NCBI GenBank assembly: GCA_964643005.1
Contig: CAZXQI010000003.1
Location: 1 to 64,000 of the forward strand
DNA: 64,000 nucleotides
Reading direction: 5' to 3'
Source: UBA6168 sp964643005
GTDB lineage: Bacteria > Bacteroidota > Bacteroidia > Chitinophagales > Saprospiraceae
The notes under the pieces were generated by a model that made no database searches, was not told where the DNA came from, and saw only the letters and a list, made by a program, of their open reading frames with translations. Made by a program: the position numbers and the translations under genes. Each line of letters starts with the position of its first letter. Within the stretch, counting starts at the first letter, position 1. Below, one piece after another: positions 58,629-64,000 of the stretch.

Positions 58629-61490
58629 TTATTGCTTTACCAATTTTACCGTTCTCGATGTTTCACCTATTCGGAAGCTCAGGAGATAGACTCCTGGGGG
58701 GAGATCGGAGATATCCTGAGAGGCGGCGGGGTTTTTCAGGAGTTTGACGGGCTGACCGAGCAGGTTGGAAATGACCAGTTCATCAAATTTCAGTTTAGAC
58801 TGGATAAAAAACTGTCCGGTGGCGGGGTTGGGATATATCTGTATTTTTTCACCTAAAAGTTCTTCTGCGGCGCTGTTGAGTGGGATGATGTCGGCGGCGT
58901 AGCGGGGCAGGAACTGGTAGCCGCCGTCGCAGGGGCTGGTATTGTCGAACTGGCTGCCGAGGCCGGTGGCGTGGAAGGGGCCGGTGGGTGCGGGCATGGT
59001 GGACAATTCGCAGTCGTTGTCAATGCGCATGATGTTGGTGAAGGTTCCGTTGGTCACGTCCACGTTGAAGCTGCTGCCGTTGCCGAGCCATTGCGAGGGG
59101 TTGACCATGGTCAGGTTGGTCAGTTGGATCAATTCAGATTCGAACTGCTCGTCAATGAAGGTAGTAACCTGCGGCGTAGCAAGGGTGTTGCCGGAGGATA
59201 CGAACCACAAAGTATCCGCTTCGATCTGGGTCAAGCAGTTGAATTCGGAAATCGTACCCTGTACCACTACCCTGTCGCCTTCTTTCACGGCATAGCCGAA
59301 TTTTTTATTTCCAAATACGGTGATACCGCCCGTGGGGTCAATAATGACAAACTGAATGGAGGGGGTAATACCCTGAATATCAATCCCGTGTACGATGCCT
59401 TCGAGCTGGCAGGTAAGACCCAGAGAATCGGGATGGCCGCTGGCATTCACCGTGGTGACGGGAGCAATATCATAAGCCGGATAGGAAATCTGGCAGCCGA
59501 CAGTGACCGTGACAGTAGCCTGATCGCAACCTGCTGCATCGCATACTTCGTAGGTAAAGACGTCTGTGCCGCAAAAATCTGTATTGGGTGCGTAGGTGAT
59601 GTTCTCCAATCCGTTGACGATAGCGGAGCCATTGGCCGGCGGAGTTGTCACTGTCAGAGAGGTCAGCGGAATGGGTTGGATATCGTTGGCTAAGACATTA
59701 ATGGTAACAGCCGTATTAAAAGGCGTCTGCGCAGAATCGTCTTTGGCAATGACCGTGGTGGGCGCTGTGACGGAATAAGCGCAGGTGGGGAATGGAATGG
59801 GAGCGCTGGCGTTGTTGGGCACGTTGTCGAGCGCATCTACGCCGCTGAATTCCCAGTTATCCAAAACGAAGGTACTGCCGTCGGGGCCGGTTCCGCTCTT
59901 GCGGTAAGCCCAGCCGTCGGTGTAGAGCCAGGGCAGGTTGCCGCCGGAGTGAGTCACCTCTCCGAAGACGTCAATCACCTGATTGTTTTCGTACAGCACG
60001 ATGGCATCGTCGCCGTTGATGTTGACGGCGCCGCCCGTAAAATCTACCTCGAAGCCAAAGAAGTCCAAAAATTTGGCGGCGTCGTCGGCTAAATAGAAAC
60101 ACTCCCCTGCATTGAGCGATACGGCGGGAAGCACCGTCTCCACGCCGATAGAGCCGCTGCCGTTGTTGGCGGACTCGACGCCAAACACGCTCAGGTCGGG
60201 GATATGCTGAAGGGCCTGCAATTCGATGCCTTTGACTCCGGCTCCGGCAGGCTGGGTGTCGTAGATTCCCGTAATGAGCAGGCTATTCGTCTGGAGGGCA
60301 TCGTTGTCGAGAATGGTCAGGGTGAATAGCTGGCCATTCGATGTAATGGTCGCATCGCCGGTCGGATTCGTAAGTTCCAACACTAAGATTTCAGGGATTT
60401 CAATTTCGGCATCATCCACGATTTGGATGGCAATTTCAACCGTATCGCCAGCCGTCCCCGCCGGCAGGCTCAGCGTTATCGGCAAATCGAGGACATAGTC
60501 GCCGTTGGAGACCGTTGAGAGGGGGCTGAGCGAAACGGTGACCGTCACCGGCGTTGGGCTGACTCCGGAGAAAACGACATTGGTGTAAACCGTTCCGGCA
60601 TTTTCTAAGACAGAAATATTAGTTGGACTGAATCCGATGAGGGTTCCCGTCGGGCAATTGGAGGCAGCCCCGGGATTGGCTAAGATTTCCACCACTCCGA
60701 TAAATACGCCGGTGGGGGTGGTAGCCGCCGCCCAGTTAGCTGGATCGTTATTATCTGAATCGTAATCGCAGAGCACGTTGGAGGGGCCTTGTCCGTTGGC
60801 GGCAACCGGCCATCCTCCCGTCCCCGCTTTGTAGGCTACGGAGTCAACGACCACGTCGCTCGCATTTTTCAGTTTGATGGTTTCACCGGTATTGTTGAGG
60901 GCGCCGGTTCCATCCCATTGGAAAGCCGCAAGGCCAAAGGCAGCCTGAAAGCCCTGGGCGTTGTTGCACACGACGACGTATTCGCCGGCGCCGAGGGTGA
61001 AGGATGGGAAGGTAAATTCTACCGCCTGGGTCACCTGCCAGCCCGTCATGTCCACCGCTGAACTTCCATTATTGTAAAATTCCACGTATTCCAAAGTATC
61101 CGGGCCGGGAGGATTGTACATGAATTCGGTGATGATGACCCCGCCCTGCGAGGAGGCCGGCACTACGGTAACCGACCCGGTCATGCCCATCGCAAAGTGC
61201 AGGTCGCAGTGGTACTGGTAGGCGCCGACAGTATTGAAGGTAAAGGAGTAATCCCAGGGGGCGGGCAGCGGGTTGCCGCTGTTGAATCCGACGGGATTGT
61301 CGGGGTAGCTCTGGGCTGAGCCGTTGATATTGTGCATTCCATTTTGGTTTACCCAGGTGACAGTTTCGCCTGCCTGGATGGTCAGGTTTTGGGGAGTGAA
61401 GGAAAATTCGTTGACTAATACGGTGTGCTGAGCCGACGCCGTCAGACAAACGGCAAGGAGCGCCATCAGTGTAAAAATTGACTTTTTCAT
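58629..61490 (-). CDS. Secreted multi-domain protein: cupredoxin, lamin-tail and Calx-beta domains, T9SS sorted
   Basis: The 953-residue protein has a signal peptide (MKKSIFTLMALLAVCLTASA) and then a plastocyanin-like domain with a type 1 copper site: His53, Cys95, His98 and Met103 (YHCDLHFAMGM). Next come a lamin-tail domain (IITEFMYNPPGPDTLEYVEF), a Calx-beta domain (NISVLENAGTVYTNVVFSGV), a second lamin-tail-like domain, an Ig-like domain (FCGTDVFTYEVCDAAGCD) and an OB-fold-like domain. The C-terminus is a type A T9SS tail (EKIQIYPNPATGQFFIQSK ... TSRTVKLVKQ). It could be a surface electron-transfer or copper-binding protein; the lamin-tail parts suggest binding. The start chosen is the ATG giving the best signal peptide; 61574 is also open. 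Confidence 0.88.
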   Translation of the reverse strand: MKKSIFTLMALLAVCLTASAQHTVLVNEFSFTPQNLTIQAGETVTWVNQNGMHNINGSAQSYPDNPVGFNSGNPLPAPWDYSFTFNTVGAYQYHCDLHFAMGMTGSVTVVPASSQGGVIITEFMYNPPGPDTLEYVEFYNNGSSAVDMTGWQVTQAVEFTFPSFTLGAGEYVVVCNNAQGFQAAFGLAAFQWDGTGALNNTGETIKLKNASDVVVDSVAYKAGTGGWPVAANGQGPSNVLCDYDSDNNDPANWAAATTPTGVFIGVVEILANPGAASNCPTGTLIGFSPTNISVLENAGTVYTNVVFSGVSPTPVTVTVSLSPLSTVSNGDYVLDLPITLSLPAGTAGDTVEIAIQIVDDAEIEIPEILVLELTNPTGDATITSNGQLFTLTILDNDALQTNSLLITGIYDTQPAGAGVKGIELQALQHIPDLSVFGVESANNGSGSIGVETVLPAVSLNAGECFYLADDAAKFLDFFGFEVDFTGGAVNINGDDAIVLYENNQVIDVFGEVTHSGGNLPWLYTDGWAYRKSGTGPDGSTFVLDNWEFSGVDALDNVPNNASAPIPFPTCAYSVTAPTTVIAKDDSAQTPFNTAVTINVLANDIQPIPLTSLTVTTPPANGSAIVNGLENITYAPNTDFCGTDVFTYEVCDAAGCDQATVTVTVGCQISYPAYDIAPVTTVNASGHPDSLGLTCQLEGIVHGIDIQGITPSIQFVIIDPTGGITVFGNKKFGYAVKEGDRVVVQGTISEFNCLTQIEADTLWFVSSGNTLATPQVTTFIDEQFESELIQLTNLTMVNPSQWLGNGSSFNVDVTNGTFTNIMRIDNDCELSTMPAPTGPFHATGLGSQFDNTSPCDGGYQFLPRYAADIIPLNSAAEELLGEKIQIYPNPATGQFFIQSKLKFDELVISNLLGQPVKLLKNPAASQDISDLPPGVYLLSFRIGETSRTVKLVKQ

Positions 61491-61541
61491 AAAGTGAGCA
61501 TTTTGAGTGGTTTGATAAGAAGTCCGCACAGGGAATACGAG

Positions 61542-61549
61542 CAAAAGTA
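61542..61549 (-). promoter_or_regulatory. Promoter -7 element of the cupredoxin gene
   Basis: TACTTTTG on the minus strand matches TAnnTTTG, with TTG 22 bases upstream (61574-61572). It lies 52 bases ahead of the start codon. The rest of 61550-61807 has no gene; a 7-bp GGCTGCG/CGCAGCC hairpin lies at 61730-61751. Confidence 0.6.
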
Positions 61550-61807
61550 ATTTTTCCGAACGTAAGACCGGCAAGGGAAGGAGAAAATATTGGAAAATGC
61601 GAGGCGGGGAGAGACGAGGATGGGAGGGTTTTTGAGCAGATCTATAGGGAGTTCCAAAAAAAACCGACCGCCTTCGGCGATATGGGTTTGCCCTTCTAAC
61701 TTTACTCGATATGCTTTCCGTTCAGTCGTGGCTGCGGCTTCGCACGCAGCCTCTCCTTCTCTACCGGTAAAGCTCGTATCGCTTAACAGAATGAATGATA
61801 TGAACCT

Positions 61808-63859
61808 CTATACCTGGGAGGCCAGGCGGAAGCCAATGATCATACCGCTATCGCCTGGGCTGCTGCCGTCGCGATTAGCACTTCGGCAGTACTGCGCATC
61901 GTAGTCTCAGCAACCGCCGGGCAGCATGCGGTAGATACCTGAATTCGGCTCCTGAGTATCTATCTGCTCTTCCTTTGTATAGTCGCCACCAGTCACTACA
62001 CCATTCCAACACATTCCCATGCATAACGTATAAGCCTCAGGCACTCGGCGCAAAACTGCCTACAGGAATAGTCTTTCCCCTGTATTTCCCTTTCGCATTC
62101 CCGTTGTAGGGATAATTACCATCGTAATTCGCCTGCCCGGTCGTCAGATTCTTGCCAGTATGAAAGGGTGTTGTCGTACCTGCCCGGCAGGCATACTCCC
62201 ACTCCACCTCTGTCGGAAGACGCATTCCCATCCAGTCTGCAAAGGCTAAGGCGTCATTCCAACTGACATGGATTACAGGATGATTGTATTCACTCCGATT
62301 GCGAAGCTTGCCATACGTATTATGCCCAATTTATCCCCTTATGTTTTTCCCATTTAGAATCGGTTAAAAAATAATTATAGTCCTCCTTTTCTGCATCCGT
62401 TTGATAGCCTGTAGCTGTCACAAAGGATTCAAACTGAGCTGCCGTCACTGCGTACTTACTCATCTTAAATGCGCTTAGCGTAACACGGTGCTGGAGACGT
62501 TCACGATCAAGTCTCTCTGGTTCATTTTTAGGGCTTTTCATCATGAAACTACCGGCGGGGATGGGGATCGTCTCGATTTGGAGTTTAGAAAGTCTATCGT
62601 TTCTTTCTATTTCGCTTGCTTTACTCTTTGCTGCTTCGGCGTATATGCCTTTGGGATATTCTTCTAAATAGCTTTCATAGGCAGGCTTCGTACCGATAGG
62701 TTGGACAGAATCCCAATAGCTTGCCTCATCCTGCGCTTCTGCTGCTGCTTTTGCATACACACTATTTGGGTATTTTTCCAGGAAATTCTCGTAGGAATTC
62801 TGTGTATTTTTCTTTTCTGCTTCTTTCCAGGCAATTCCCCCTTTTGCTGATTTCACATATTTTCCATCTGGGTATTTATTAAATAATTTTCATAAGAAGA
62901 TATCGTATTTACGTTTTGGGCAAGTCTTCAGGCGCGCTCTTCAGCCGGTGTTGGTGGGATTTTCTCAGGTGTATTCCCAGATGGTTTTGGGGAGGGAGTA
63001 GGCGAGAGTATTTGATAGATCAACTCATTTCCTTCATTTTTATATTTACTGTCAGGGTAGCTTTTAAGGAATGCCTTTATCGCCTCTTTTGTATCGGCTT
63101 TTTTTGTCTTCTCCCAGGCTATATCTTCTTTTAGGTGTAGTACAAACTTCCCGCTTTGATGGCCAGCTAACTGTAAGATCTCGCCAATAGGTTGCTGGTC
63201 GCTGCGGGTATTTGCTTTCACCCGTTCCACTACCTTTTCACAAAGCGAAGAAACCGTAATCGCTTGTTTAACATGTCGCAGATGATAAAATAGCGCTTCA
63301 GCAAAGGGGCTATTACTGCCAGGCTCTCCATCGGATACTGTTTGCAATCTCCCGCTGGCCAGCCCATAGCGACTGGGACTATTTTTATCCCGATCGGGAA
63401 GGTGTTTTCTTGCGCTTTTGGTTAGAAATAGCGAACCTGAATAACTGGAGTCAATCACCAGAAAAGTGTGGCGACTATTAATCGCAGCGATGTATTTCTC
63501 CAAATTGGGACTGGACAGGTATTGAATTGTCTTCTCAGGTTTGCCTCTATTGGAATCCAGTAACCCGTATCAAAGTCTTCATCGTACTCACCATGTCCCG
63601 AGAAATAAATAAGGATATTATCATTGGGTGTTACGGTCTTTACCGCCCACTTGAAGACCTCCTCCATCCCCTCTAAGGTTGCTTTTTCATTGAAAAGTAT
63701 TTCAGTATTTTTCTTTTCAAGCTCATGACGACCTGTCAGTTCAGTAAGCAGGTCGCCGGCGTCTTTGACGCAGTTATATAGGCGGGAGCAATGCAGATAT
63801 TCATTAATCGCAATGAGTAGCAGGTAATTGATTCCTTATTGGGTAGAGGATTCTGTCAT
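61808..63859 (-). pseudogene. Decayed caspase-like peptidase with formylglycine-generating-enzyme (SUMF1) domain
   Basis: The minus strand from ATG 63859 reads, with repairs, as a p20-like caspase domain (GINYLLLIAINEYLHCSRLY, NILIYFSGHGEYDEDFDTGY, HTFLVIDSSYSGSLFLTKSA), then degenerate helical repeats (SYENFLEKYPNSVYAKAAAE, AYESYLEEYPKGIYAEAAKS), then an FGE/SUMF1 domain (IPAGSFMM, VSWNDALAFADWMGMRLPTE VEWEYACRAG, MHGNVLEW, IIGFRLASQV). Four in-frame stops interrupt it: TAA 63836-63838, and TGA 62928-62930, 62037-62039 and 61907-61909. Four frameshifts lie near 63540, 62880, 62323 and 61985. The catalytic His is kept (SGHG), but the Cys position is Ser (AGT, 63444-63446). Homologues in Bacteroidota and cyanobacteria are full-length. 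Either a true pseudogene or errors at a poorly sequenced contig end; several missense changes favour a pseudogene. Confidence 0.85.
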
Positions 63860-64000
63860 TTCGAAAGAAGTTGCCAGAGTTTCAAATTGACAGAAGCAAA
63901 TTTGGTCAAAGGATTTAATTTATCAGGTAATGGCGGAGGTAGTGTTGGGGTTCCCGCAGGCTTTCTCCTCAACAAATCAGGCGGCGACATTCCGCCGCCG
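63856..64000 (-). CDS. C-terminal fragment of an upstream gene (cut by window edge)
   Basis: A minus-strand frame open from the right edge ends at TGA 63858-63856, overlapping the ATG of the decayed caspase gene in an ATGA. The 48 readable residues (…MSPPDLLRRKPAGTPTLPPP LPDKLNPLTKF … LWQLLSK) include a proline-rich stretch and match no family I recognise. Overlap and orientation suggest a two-gene operon with the caspase gene. It could be chance; the rest lies outside the window. Confidence 0.4.
   Translation of the reverse strand, partial: GGGMSPPDLLRRKPAGTPTLPPPLPDKLNPLTKFASVNLKLWQLLSK

Noticed and set aside
61808..63859. UGA read as tryptophan (recoded genetic code)
   Set aside because: Two TGA codons sit at usual Trp sites, but the gene also has a TAA and four frameshifts, and intact genes across the window use TGG for Trp and end on TGA (for example the partner frame at 63856). 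Decay explains everything.

Overview
The window looks like a chromosomal piece of a Bacteroidota genome, probably of the Saprospiria type (Lewinella/Haliscomenobacter-like). The evidence is as follows. The primary sigma factor is a short form of about 289 residues. The promoters that can be read have the Bacteroidota TAnnTTTG -7 element. At least three very large or secreted proteins end in type IX secretion (por) sorting domains. Ribosomal proteins S3, L29, L22 and L36 show Bacteroidota-style features. The class assignment is an inference.

Region 1 (1-18.7 kb, all minus strand) is the complete str-S10-spc-alpha superoperon, read right to left: rpsL-rpsG-fusA, then rpsJ-rplC-D-W-B-rpsS-rplV-rpsC, then rplP-rpmC-rpsQ-rplN-X-E-rpsN-H-rplF-R-rpsE-rpmD-rplO-secY-map, then infA-rpmJ-rpsM-K-D, then rpoA, cut by the window edge. 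It is subdivided by promoters before rpsL, rpsJ and infA and by terminator-like hairpins after fusA, rpsC, secY and rpsD.

Region 2 (19-31.5 kb) is mixed. It holds an S41 C-terminal processing protease, an Lrp/AsnC regulator with a palindrome in front, a secreted CARDB-like protein, the primary sigma factor, a START-like protein, a three-module DUF2249 protein, a DsbA-like thiol oxidoreductase with a C-terminal helical tail, a cytoplasmic phospholipase-D-like protein, a DUF4340 membrane-anchored protein and a secreted M28 aminopeptidase.

Region 3 (31.6-38.1 kb, minus strand) is a redox cluster: a 2-oxoacid:ferredoxin oxidoreductase (gamma-alpha fusion plus beta), a GltD-type FAD/NAD(P) flavoprotein and a fused NuoE-NuoF-type NADH/FMN/Fe-S protein. 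Together they could pass electrons between 2-oxoacids, ferredoxin and NAD(P)(H).

Region 4 (38.1-61.5 kb) contains a short promoter-to-terminator transcript of unknown role, a 1407-residue HYR/dockerin/cohesin-like secreted protein, a CAP protein, an ABC exporter, alpha-glucan phosphorylase, a lipoprotein, threonine aldolase, an autoinhibited Fic protein, an FkbM methyltransferase, divergent mnmG and purL, and a cupredoxin/lamin-tail secreted protein.

Region 5 (61.8-64 kb) is a decayed caspase-like/formylglycine-generating-enzyme-like gene with four in-frame stops, four frameshifts and the catalytic cysteine changed to serine. It is preceded, with an ATGA overlap, by the 3' end of another gene cut by the window edge.

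No rRNA, tRNA, CRISPR array or insertion sequence was recognised.
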